The notes beneath the pieces were generated by a model. It was not told where the DNA came from. It worked only from the letters and a program-made list of their open reading frames with translations, and made no database searches. Below are positions 7,086 to 16,600 of a stretch of 25,801 nucleotides of DNA, piece after piece (position 1 is the first letter of the stretch; each line of letters starts with the position of its first letter). Location: the NCBI GenBank assembly GCA_031392945.1, contig JANMVT010000063.1:1-25801 (forward strand). The letters run 5' to 3'. Origin of the DNA: JANYCG01 sp031392945. Its GTDB lineage: Bacteria > Pseudomonadota > Gammaproteobacteria > Burkholderiales > Burkholderiaceae_C. Both the position numbers and the translations under genes were made by a program.

Positions 7086-9404
7086 ATGAAACTGCCTCGC
7101 ACAAGTCTCTGGCCGGTCCGGTCCGGGGTTTCATCGCCTATTCAGATTACTATAAAAATAGTAGCTATAACACTAATATTGACGAGGGAAATCGGCCTTT
7201 TCTCTTCCAATTCCTGGGCGCAAGGCATGGTGCCCTCTCCGGGCCAGCCACCGGGCCAGCCGCCTGGCCAGATGGGGCAGGCGGCGCAGGTCTTGCCCGG
7301 CATGGCCTTGCCGCTGCCGATCGCGCCGTTTCAGCCGCCGGTCCAGTTCCAGCCGCCGCCGGCGGGCCAGTCACAGGCCCAGCTTCAAGCCCAGTTGCAA
7401 GGCGCGGTGCAGCCCGCCAACCCGCGTCGCGGCGAGCCCATCACGCTGAATTTTGTCAACGCCGACATCGAGGCTGTGGCGCGCACCATGGGCGCCATCA
7501 CCGGGCGCAACGTGGTGGTGGACCCGCGCGTCAAGGGCGTGATGACACTCACCACTGAAAAGCCGGTCAGCCCGGCGGCGGCCTACAACCAGTTTCTGGC
7601 CGCGCTGCGCATGCAGGGGTTCACCATGGTCGATGCCGCCGGGCTGGACAAAGTCGTGCCCGAAGCCGACGCCAAGCTGCAAGGCGGCGCGGTCACCGTG
7701 GGCGAGGCCCCCGGCGCCGCCGTGGGCAACCAGATCGTCACGCAGATATTCCGGCTGAATTACGAATCGGCCAACAACCTGGTGGCGATTCTGCGGCCCC
7801 TGATCAGCCCGAACAACACCATCAACGTCAACCCCGGCAACAACTCCCTGGTGATCACCGACTACGCTGACAACCTGCGCCGCCTGGGGCGCATCATCGC
7901 GGCGCTGGATGTGTCCAACGCAACCGACATCGAGATCATCCCGCTCAAACACGCCATTGCCTCTGATTTGGCGCCCCTGGTCCTGCGCCTGATCGAAGCG
8001 CCGGCCGGCGTGGGCGGCGTGGTGGCCGGGCAGGGCGCGGACAGCTCGTTCAGGACCACCCTGGTGGCTGAGCCGCGCTCCAACACGCTGATCCTGCGTG
8101 CCGCCAATCCGGCTCGGGTGGCCCTGGTGAAGTCGCTGATCGACAAGCTCGACCAGCCGACCAGCATCGGCCCCAACGGCGCGGGCGGCAACATCTATGT
8201 GGTCTATCTGAAAAACGCCGAAGCCGTCAAGCTGGCCGTTACCCTGCGCGCTGCGCTGGCGGGCGAGGCGCGGGTGGCGGCTGCGCCCGCCGCGCCTGCG
8301 GTTGGCGGCATCGCGTCCGCCAACGCGGCGGCGCAGGCTTTCGGCCAGTCGGCCCAGCCTTCCACCGGCGGGCAAATCCAGGCCGACCCGGCCACCAACG
8401 CCCTCATCATCACCGCGCCCGAGCCGCAATACCGGCAACTGCGCGCGGTGATCGACAAGCTTGACGTGCGCCGTGCCCAGGTGTTTGTCGAAAGCCTGAT
8501 CGCAGAGGTCAATGCCGACAAGGCGGCCGAATTTGGCATCCAGTGGCAAGGCGCCTTGGGCCAAAACGGCGACGCCAATATCGGTTTGCTGGGCACCAAC
8601 TTCAGCATTGGCGGCACCAATATCCTGTCGCTGGCGGCCGGTGGCGGCCAGGTGTTGCCCAGCACGGGTGTGAACCTGGGCGTCGCGCGCCAGACCAATG
8701 GCATTTATGTGCTCGGATTTTTGGCGCGGTATCTTCAGAGCAATGGCGACGGCAACATCCTGTCCACGCCCAACCTGCTCACGCTGGACAATGAAGAAGC
8801 CAAAATCGTCATCGGGCAAAACGTGCCCTTTGTGACCGGCCAGTTCACTGGCACGGGCGGCAACACCAACACCGTCAACCCGTTCCAGACCATCGAGCGA
8901 AAAGACGTGGGCCTGACTTTGAAGGTCAAGCCGCAAATCAGCGAAAACGGCACGGTGCGCCTGTCGATCTCGCAGGAGGTCTCCACGGTGCAGGCGTCCA
9001 CCATCAATGCGCCCAACGGCCCGACCACCAACAAACGCTCCATCGACACCAATGTGCTGGTGGCGGACGGCTCCATCGTGGTGCTGGGCGGCCTGTTGCA
9101 GGACGAATACGCGGGCAACCAGGAAAAGGTGCCCGGCCTTGGCGACATCCCCCTGTTCGGCAATTTGTTCAAGTCGGAGACGCGCAGCCGCAAAAAGACC
9201 AATCTGATGGTGTTTTTGCGGCCCGTGGTGGTGCGCGACGCCAGCGCCACCGATTCGCTCAGTGTGGACCGTTATGACCTGATGCGCAGCTTGCAGCAAG
9301 GCGCCCAGCCCGCGCCCAGCGCCGCCGTGCCGGTGAACGAGGCGCCGTCCCTGCCCGACCTTCGCCCGCGCCCGCCCGGCACTGCGCCGGCGCTGCAAAG
9401 ATAA
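7086..9404 (+). CDS. gspD: Type II secretion system secretin GspD
   Basis: This is the 772-residue outer-membrane secretin. A signal peptide with a long n-region and hydrophobic core IQITIKIVAITLILT probably ends near SWA-QG (about residue 45). A Pro/Gln-rich linker covers about 48-115. The N0 domain (about 118-190), N1 (218-280, ending ITDYADNLRRLGRIIAALD), N2 (283-357) and N3 (368-460, with an Ala-rich insertion) follow. The secretin core spans about 470-715, including VEXLIAEVN, the TNGIYVLGFLARYL region, TPNLLTLDNEEAKI.VGQNVPF-like sequence and VPGLGDIPLFGNLF (682-695). A proline-rich tail follows. No lipobox is present. The core of the signal peptide is encoded by an AT-rich element (7148-7168). 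No clear Shine-Dalgarno precedes ATG 7086. Confidence 0.97.
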   Translation: MKLPRTSLWPVRSGVSSPIQITIKIVAITLILTREIGLFSSNSWAQGMVPSPGQPPGQPPGQMGQAAQVLPGMALPLPIAPFQPPVQFQPPPAGQSQAQLQAQLQGAVQPANPRRGEPITLNFVNADIEAVARTMGAITGRNVVVDPRVKGVMTLTTEKPVSPAAAYNQFLAALRMQGFTMVDAAGLDKVVPEADAKLQGGAVTVGEAPGAAVGNQIVTQIFRLNYESANNLVAILRPLISPNNTINVNPGNNSLVITDYADNLRRLGRIIAALDVSNATDIEIIPLKHAIASDLAPLVLRLIEAPAGVGGVVAGQGADSSFRTTLVAEPRSNTLILRAANPARVALVKSLIDKLDQPTSIGPNGAGGNIYVVYLKNAEAVKLAVTLRAALAGEARVAAAPAAPAVGGIASANAAAQAFGQSAQPSTGGQIQADPATNALIITAPEPQYRQLRAVIDKLDVRRAQVFVESLIAEVNADKAAEFGIQWQGALGQNGDANIGLLGTNFSIGGTNILSLAAGGGQVLPSTGVNLGVARQTNGIYVLGFLARYLQSNGDGNILSTPNLLTLDNEEAKIVIGQNVPFVTGQFTGTGGNTNTVNPFQTIERKDVGLTLKVKPQISENGTVRLSISQEVSTVQASTINAPNGPTTNKRSIDTNVLVADGSIVVLGGLLQDEYAGNQEKVPGLGDIPLFGNLFKSETRSRKKTNLMVFLRPVVVRDASATDSLSVDRYDLMRSLQQGAQPAPSAAVPVNEAPSLPDLRPRPPGTAPALQR
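7148..7168 (+). repeat. AT-rich 21-bp element, copy 3 (gspD signal peptide)
   Basis: The copy reads TACTATAAAAAT then AGTAGCTAT. It matches the gspF copy at 17 of 21 positions without gaps. It lies in a roughly 45-base AT-rich patch that encodes the hydrophobic core (I-T-I-K-I-V-A-I) of the GspD signal peptide, while flanking sequence is GC-rich. Confidence 0.65.
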
Positions 9405-9418
9405 GCCCCCTCTCGCCC

Positions 9419-10813
<1,395 letters not shown>

Positions 10814-10843
10814 ACTCATTCAGGTCTGAAAGATAATTCAAGC

Positions 10844-11248
10844 ATGAAATTCCCGCTGAGCAAGGAAAAGACACTGCCGCCCCAGGCTGCGGGCGAGCCT
10901 GCGCCGGCCGAATTTGACCCGAACCAGACCTTGTCGTACCAGGCCAAGATGAACAACAAGGCGCCGGTCTGGTTCGCCTCGTTTTTGGCCGGCACCCACC
11001 GCGAGAAATTGCGGGTGCGTGACGAGCTGGGCCGTCTGAAAGGGGCTTTGCCCCTGCTGATGAAGCAGCGCAATGGCCACAAGTGGACTTTGGACGAACG
11101 CAAACAGCTGCGCGACATGTTGCGTTCGGCCTCCAATGTGAGCCCCTATCTGCTGGTCTGGGCCGTGCCCGGCTCGATGCTGATTCTGCCGTTCCTGGCC
11201 TGGCATCTGGACACGCGCAGAAAACAGCGTGCGGCCAAGGTGCACTGA
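10844..11248 (+). CDS. Small LETM1-like membrane protein between gspE and gspF
   Basis: This 134-residue protein has a polar N-terminus (DPNQTLSYQAKMNNKAPVWFASFLAG), a basic segment (RLKGALPLLMKQRNGHKWTLDERKQLRDMLRSASNVSPYLL) and one hydrophobic helix (about 100-121) with PGSMLILPFLAWHLD, ending in a basic tail. The KWTLxERKQLRDMLR...VSPYLL...PGSxLILP pattern resembles part of the LETM1 domain (ribosome-binding-like mitochondrial inner-membrane family); this is from memory of the family, not a search. It lies 30 bases after gspE and seven bases before gspF on the same strand, so it is probably co-transcribed. A role in T2SS is possible but unproven; it is not a standard Gsp protein. Confidence 0.8.
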   Translation: MKFPLSKEKTLPPQAAGEPAPAEFDPNQTLSYQAKMNNKAPVWFASFLAGTHREKLRVRDELGRLKGALPLLMKQRNGHKWTLDERKQLRDMLRSASNVSPYLLVWAVPGSMLILPFLAWHLDTRRKQRAAKVH

Positions 11249-11254
11249 ACCCCC

Positions 11255-12502
11255 GTGCCTGCCTATTCTTTTGAGGCGCTGACGGCGGATGGCCAAACCC
11301 GCAAAGGCGTGATGCAGGCCGACACCGCGCGCGCGGCGCGTTCGATGCTGCGGGCGCAGGCGCTGGCGCCGGTGCTGGTGGAAGCCGTCGGCCAAAGCCT
11401 GGCGCAGGACGGCGGTGCGCTGCAAAACAAGGGCCAAGGCCTTGGCAAAACACTGTTCGGCAAACGCGTTTTCAACACCACGGCGCTGACCATCTGGACG
11501 CGCCAGATCGCCGGGCTGGTGTCCTCGGGCCTGCCGCTGGAGCGCGCTCTCACCTCGTTGAGCGACGAGGCGGCTGACGAGGCGCAGCGCAATCTGGTGG
11601 CCAGCCTGCGCGCCGAAGTCAACGCGGGGGCGACTTTTGCCAAAGCGCTGTCGCAACATCCACGCGAGTTTTCCCCGATTTTTGTCGCGGTGATCGGCGC
11701 GGGCGAACAAAGCGGCAATTTGGGCATGGTGCTGGAGCGTCTGGCCGACGACCTGGAAGAGCAGGCGGCGCTCAAGGCCAAATTGATCGGCGCAGCGCTC
11801 TACCCGATGATTGTGACCCTGGTGGCGATTGTCATCGTGATGTTTTTGCTGGGTTATGTGGTGCCCCAGGTCGCCAATGTGTTTGCCGGGAGCAAACGCG
11901 CCTTGCCGCTGTTGACCGTCATCATGCTGGGGCTGGGAAATTTTGTGCGGGATTATTTCTGGTTGATGCTGTTTGCTATATTAATGGTAGCTATCTGTGC
12001 CCGTCTGGCGTGGGCCAATGCCCTATTTCGTGAGAGATTTGACGCATTTTGGCTGAATCTGCCAGTGTTGGGCCGCCTGGCCGGCGGCTACAACGCCGCG
12101 CGCTTTGCCAGCACCCTGGCCATGCTGGCCTCTGCTGGTGTGCCGATTTTGAAAGCCTTGCAGGCGGCAGCCCAGACCCTGTCCAACCGGGCGATGCACG
12201 CCGACGCCCTGCAAATTCTGGTGCTGGTGCGCGAAGGCGCGCCGCTGGCGTCGGCCCTGGCGCAGAAAAAGCGGTTTCCGGGTTTGCTGGGCATGTTCGC
12301 CCGCCTGGGCGAGCAGACCGGCCAGTTGCCGCTGATGCTGGGCCGCGCGGCCCGCCAGCTCAGCCTGGAGGTGCAGCGGCGCTCGATGCAGCTCGCCACC
12401 ATCGCCGAGCCGCTGCTGATCGTCGCCATGGGCCTGGTTGTGATGTTGATCGTGCTGGCGGTGCTGATGCCCATCATCCAGCTCAACCAACTCGTGAGGT
12501 AG
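11255..12502 (+). CDS. gspF: Type II secretion system inner-membrane platform protein GspF
   Basis: This 415-residue polytopic inner-membrane protein is the core of the T2SS platform and contacts GspE and GspL. Two repeated T2SSF domains (about 75-195 and 278-400) each begin with the W/F-x-R-x-x-A-x-L pattern (IWTRQIAGLVSSGLPLERAL; ARFASTLAMLASAGVPILKAL) and contain G.GEQ.GNL / RLGEQTGQLP. Membrane helices are near 179-203, 217-250 and 383-410. The start is GTG 11255 (MPAYSFEALTADGQ is the usual opening); no in-frame ATG precedes it. Residues 240-247 of the middle membrane region are encoded by an AT-rich repeat element. It is the last gsp gene of the run and is followed by repeat R4. Confidence 0.95.
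   Translation: MPAYSFEALTADGQTRKGVMQADTARAARSMLRAQALAPVLVEAVGQSLAQDGGALQNKGQGLGKTLFGKRVFNTTALTIWTRQIAGLVSSGLPLERALTSLSDEAADEAQRNLVASLRAEVNAGATFAKALSQHPREFSPIFVAVIGAGEQSGNLGMVLERLADDLEEQAALKAKLIGAALYPMIVTLVAIVIVMFLLGYVVPQVANVFAGSKRALPLLTVIMLGLGNFVRDYFWLMLFAILMVAICARLAWANALFRERFDAFWLNLPVLGRLAGGYNAARFASTLAMLASAGVPILKALQAAAQTLSNRAMHADALQILVLVREGAPLASALAQKKRFPGLLGMFARLGEQTGQLPLMLGRAARQLSLEVQRRSMQLATIAEPLLIVAMGLVVMLIVLAVLMPIIQLNQLVR
11974..11994 (+). repeat. AT-rich 21-bp element, copy 4 (within gspF)
   Basis: The copy reads TGCTATATTAAT then GGTAGCTAT. It is gap-free against the gspD copy (17 of 21 identical) and in the same strand and reading phase, giving A-I-L-M-V-A-I here against T-I-K-I-V-A-I in GspD. 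It encodes part of a membrane helix. Confidence 0.6.
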
Positions 12503-12554
12503 AAATGGCCCCCACGTTTGTCACTTCGTGTACTTCACTGCCCTTGCAGGGCGC

Positions 12555-12575
12555 AGTGCTGCCAGAAGCAGCACT
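12555..12575 (+). terminator. Perfect 8-bp hairpin followed by TTCTTC inside R4
   Basis: AGTGCTGC (12555-12562), loop CAGAA, GCAGCACT (12568-12575), then TCTTC. This stem with a short pyrimidine tract could end transcription of the gsp run after gspF, but the tract is not a true U-run. It may equally be a structural part of the inserted block. Confidence 0.35.
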
Positions 12576-12586
12576 TCTTCGCGCTG

Positions 12587-12612
12587 TCCAATCCTGCGCG
12601 GGCAGGATTGGA
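12587..12612. repeat. Perfect 11-bp inverted repeat inside R4
   Basis: TCCAATCCTGC (12587-12597), loop GCGG, GCAGGATTGGA (12602-12612). GCGCTG immediately outside on the left can pair with CAGCGC at 12617-12622 on the right, making a longer bulged stem. Confidence 0.85.
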
Positions 12613-12674
12613 GCCGCAGCGCTCAGCCCCGAGGGGGCGCATTTTTGCTTGGGGCGGCCCGGCGCGAAAACCCC

Positions 12675-13589
12675 ATGACCAAAACGCTGGACGGCAAACT
12701 GGTGGTGGCGATCTCGTCGCGGGCGCTGTTTGACTTCGAGGAGGAAAATGAAGTGTTCGAGGCCGGCGCGGGGCCGCACCGGGACCGCGCCTACATGGAT
12801 TTGCAACTGGCGCGCCTAGAGCAACCCGCCAAACGCGGTGTGGCTTTTTCACTGGTCAAGAAGTTGCTGGCCTTCAATGACCATGCCGGGCAGAAGGTCG
12901 AGGTGGTGATTCTGTCGCGCAACGACCCGGTCAGCGGCATGCGGGTGTTCCGATCGGCCCAGCACTACGGCCTGGCCATCGAGCGCGGCAGCTTCACGCG
13001 CGGGCAGCCGCCCTGGCGGTACCTGAAGCCGCTGCATGCCAACCTGTTTTTGTCAGCGCATTTGAGCGACGTGCGCGCCGCGCTCGAGGCCGGTGTGCCG
13101 GCCGCCCAGGTCTATCCCAATTCCGCGCACGCCAGCGAAGCGCACCCGAATGAGGTGCGCATCGCCTTTGACGGCGACGCCGTGCTGTTCAGCGACGAGG
13201 CCGAGCAGGTCTACCAGTCCCAGGGTTTGTCGGCGTTTCAAAAACACGAGACCGACAAGGCATCCTTGCCCCTGCCCGACGGCCCGTTCAAGCCGTTGCT
13301 GGCGGCGCTGCAACGCCTGCAGCAGGAAGGCACGTCCGCCATGCGCCTGCGCACGGCTCTGGTGACCGCCCGCAGCGCGCCGGCGCATGAGCGCGCCATC
13401 CGCACCCTGATGAACTGGAACATCGAAGTCGATGAGGCGATGTTTTTGGGCGGCCTGGCCAAGGGCGAGTTTCTGCGGGAGTTCGAGCCCGATTTCTTTT
13501 TCGACGACCAGACCGGCCACATCGAGTCGGCGGCGCGGCACGTCCCCTCAGGGCATGTGGCCAGCGGCGTGTCAAACCATGGGCGCTGA
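12675..13589 (+). CDS. Cytosolic 5'-nucleotidase (NT5C1-like, PF06189 family)
   Basis: This 304-residue protein is predicted to dephosphorylate nucleoside 5'-monophosphates in the cytoplasm. The opening KLVVAISSRALFDFEEENEVFE, the central VVILSRNDPVSGMRVFRS and the IAFDGDAVLFSDEAE segment (near residues 158-172) match the 5'-nucleotidase family that includes animal cytosolic 5'-nucleotidase 1A. FDGDAVLF carries the DxD-type acidic motif expected for HAD-like phosphatases. The C-terminal GLAKGEFLREFEPDFFFDDQ motif is also typical. Start ATG 12675 directly follows repeat R4; earlier in-frame sequence translates only the repeat. The gene shares direction with gspF but is separated by hairpins, so expression with the secretion genes is uncertain. 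Substrate preference cannot be read from the sequence. Confidence 0.9.
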   Translation: MTKTLDGKLVVAISSRALFDFEEENEVFEAGAGPHRDRAYMDLQLARLEQPAKRGVAFSLVKKLLAFNDHAGQKVEVVILSRNDPVSGMRVFRSAQHYGLAIERGSFTRGQPPWRYLKPLHANLFLSAHLSDVRAALEAGVPAAQVYPNSAHASEAHPNEVRIAFDGDAVLFSDEAEQVYQSQGLSAFQKHETDKASLPLPDGPFKPLLAALQRLQQEGTSAMRLRTALVTARSAPAHERAIRTLMNWNIEVDEAMFLGGLAKGEFLREFEPDFFFDDQTGHIESAARHVPSGHVASGVSNHGR

Positions 13590-13590
13590 A

Positions 13591-13624
13591 GGCCCGGGCG
13601 GATTGGGCGCGCGGGGCCCGTTTT
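13591..13624 (+). terminator. Possible intrinsic terminator after the 5'-nucleotidase
   Basis: GGCCC (13591-13595) can pair with GGGCC (13614-13618) around an 18-base GC-rich loop, followed by C-G and TTTT (13621-13624). The stem is short, and the convergent pilL stop is at 13629. It is a weak call. Confidence 0.3.
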
Positions 13625-13628
13625 AGAC

Positions 13629-16600
13629 TCAGGCCTCAGCCGCGATGGCGCAGTAGTTGCGCACCAGCCGCAACAGCTCATCTTCCGAATACGGTTTGCC
13701 CAGATAGTGGTCCACACCCAGGTCGCGCGCGTGCTCGCGGTGTTTTTCGGCAATGCGCGAGGTGATCATGATGATGGGCAAGTCCTTCAGGTTGGCATCG
13801 GCCCGGATATTGCGCGCCAGGTCAAAACCGTCCATGCGCGGCATTTCAATGTCGGACAGCACCACGGTGGGTTTTTCGTCCTGCAATCGCTCCAGCGCCT
13901 GTAGGCCGTCGGCCGCCATGACGACTCGGTAACCCTCGCGTTTGAGCAGGCGCTGGGCCACGCGGCGCACGGTGATGGAGTCGTCCACCACCATGATCAG
14001 CGGGACCTGGGTGACACCGGCCATCATCGACGGCATGGCCGCGCCGCTGAGCGCCGGACTTGCTGCGCCCGTCGCCTGCTGCGCCGTCAAACGCAGGGCG
14101 CGGGCCTGGTCGCCGTAAACGGATGCCAGGGCCACCGGGTTGTAAATCAGCACCACGGCGCCTGAGGCCAGCACCGACATGCCAGTGAGGCCTGGCAGGC
14201 GCGAGAGTTGCGGCCCCAGGTTTTTGACCACCACCTCCTGGTTGCCCAGAATTTCATCCACATGCACCGCCACCCGCTGCCCGGCGCTCCGGAACACCGA
14301 AACCGGCAGGTTCTTGGTGATCATTTCATTGCTGTGCGAAGAGGCCTGCAACAAGGCGCCCGCCCAGTAGAACGGCATGGCCTCGCCCAGGTAGTTGAAG
14401 ACGCTTGTGGTGTAGGCCACTTCCAGTTCGGCCACTGGCACGCGGCGCACAATTTCAATCAGGTTGGCGGGCACGCCAATGACGAGGTCGCCCAGGCGCA
14501 ACATGACGACCTGGGTCACGGCGGTGGTCAAGGGCAGCACCAATTTGAATTTGGTGCCTTTGCCGCGCCCGGTGCTGATTTCAATGCGGCCACCCAGGGC
14601 GGTCATTTCCGAACGGACGACATCCATGCCGATGCCGCGCCCGGCGATCTCGGTCACCGTGGCGGCAGTGGAAAATCCGGGCAGAAAGATCAGGTTGGCC
14701 GCCTCGTCGTCCGACATTGCGCGCGCGTCAGGCGCGACACCGCTGGACACCGCCTTGTCCCGGATGCGGTCCAGGTCGAGCCCGGCGCCGTCGTCCGAGA
14801 AATTGACCGACAGCTCATTGCTCTGGTGCGCCAGGTCGATCGTGATGGTGCCAATGGCGGGTTTGCCGGCCAAGGCACGCGCCTCGGGGCTTTCGATGCC
14901 ATGCGCGACCGAGTTGCGCAACAAGTGCTCAAACGCCGGGGCCATGCGTTCAAGCACGCTGCGGTCGATGTCCATCGAGCCGCCGGTGATGTCGAGCTTG
15001 ACCTGTTTGCCAGACTCTTTGGCCGCCTGGCGCACCACGCCGTACAGGCGCTCGGAGATGCCCTCAAACTCCACCATGCGGGTGCGCAGCAGGTCGCGCT
15101 GCAACTCCCGCGCCTGGCGCCCCTGGGCGATTAAATCGTCTTCGGTGCCTTCGACGGTGCGTTGCAGATTGCGCTGGATGGTGGCGACGTCGTTGACCGA
15201 TTCGGCCATCATGCGCGTGAGTTCCTGCACCCGCGTGAAGCGGTCGAACTCCAGCGGATCGAACTGCTGGGCGGACTCTTTGGCCAGCGCCATGCGCGAC
15301 TGCATCTGGGATTCGGACTGCACCTCGATGTCGCGCAACTGCAGGCGCAGGCGGTCCAGGTTGCCCGACATGTCGGTCATGGAACTGCGCATCTGGTCCA
15401 GACGCGCTTCCAGCCGGGCGCGGGTGATCATCACCTCGCCGGCCTGGTTGACCAGACGGTCCAGCATCTGCGAGCGCACGCGCACCGACTGGTTGGCGAG
15501 CTGGCGGATGGGTGCCAATGCTTTGCTTGAAGGCGCGATCCGGATCGGCGCGGCGTCCGCCGGCGCCATGGCCGGCGCAAGCGGCGCGGCAGCGATACCG
15601 CTTGCGCCGACCTCGGCTGAGGCGGGCTCCTTCAAGGTTTCAGGCAAGCTGAAGACCTGTTCCGGCACATTGCGCAAGGCGTTGAAATTGGCCTGGATGT
15701 CGTCAAAGCGGGTCAACAGGGGATCGAGTTGCGCGGCGGTCAAGTCCTCCGAGCCGAGCTGCTCGATGACCGACTCCATCCGGTGCGTCATCTCGCCCAG
15801 GCGCATCGCCCCGGCCAGGCGCGCGCTGCCTTTGAGGGTATGCAGGACGCGCAGGGATTCGCCGCGCGCACCCAGGTTGTCCGGGCGCGCCGCCCACTGG
15901 CGCAGGGCGCCGCCCAATTGCGGCAGCAGTTCGAGCGCTTCCTCCTCAAAGATCGGAAACAGGTCGGCGTCCAGCGCGTCGGTCAGGTCGATGTCGTCAT
16001 CATGCGAGTCGAGGATGGTTGTCGCCGCAGCGATGTTCAGCGTCGCGGCCGGCAATGCCGCGACGGACGCCACGGCGCCTGTGGCTTCAGCCCGCACTGC
16101 CCCATCGGAAAACGCAAAATGCGCCGCTTCGGATTGGGCCGCCACATCCGCCACATCCGCCAAATCCACGACGTCGCTATCGGTCGCCCGGCCGGCGGAC
16201 AGATCGCCCGAAGGCTGTGAAAAGTCGAGTTCTTCCAGCGCGCCGGTCCGGCTGCCGGCAAACTCGGTTTCGACAATGGATTTCAGCGCGTCCAGAATCT
16301 GCGGATCCGCGTCTTTCAGGAAACCGGCGGCAAACTGGTGCAGCAAGCGGCGGATGTCTTCGGCCGCGTCAGTGAAAACCTGGGCATGGTCGGGCTCGCC
16401 GCGCCGGTGTAGCTGGATGTGCTGCAAAGCCTGTTCCAGCCCCCGGGCGATGTCTGACAAAGCCGAGAAACCCACCGTCGCGGAACTGCCGGACAACGAG
16501 TGGGCCAGCGAGATGGCGGTGTCCGGCAGAGGCTGATGCAACTCCAGCGCCCACTCGCCCAATTCAGTGAGCAGATGGCGCGACCATTCGTCGGCCTCAT

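Larger units (their letters stand above)
12507..12670 (+). repeat. Composite GC-rich hairpin repeat R4 (gspF to 5'-nucleotidase)
   Basis: The ends match R1-R3: GGCCCCCACG, hairpin CAC-TTC-GTG (12522-12530), CACTGCCC, then CCCCGAGGGGGCGCATTTTTGC and GGGGCGGCCCGGCG. Between the two halves of the G/C stem lies about 80 bp of additional sequence with strong hairpins of its own (12555-12575 and 12587-12612). The unit fills the gap between the gspF stop and the nucleotidase ATG. Confidence 0.75.

Noticed and set aside
12528..12674. N-terminal extension of the 5'-nucleotidase frame
   Set aside because: It is the translation of repeat R4. The family N-terminus (KLVVAISSRALFD) starts right after ATG 12675.
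14464..16536. 690-residue open frame on the plus strand opposite pilL
   Set aside because: It is antisense to well-conserved HPt and kinase sequence. Its translation is Ser/Arg-rich with no domain features, as expected for the shadow of a GC-rich gene.
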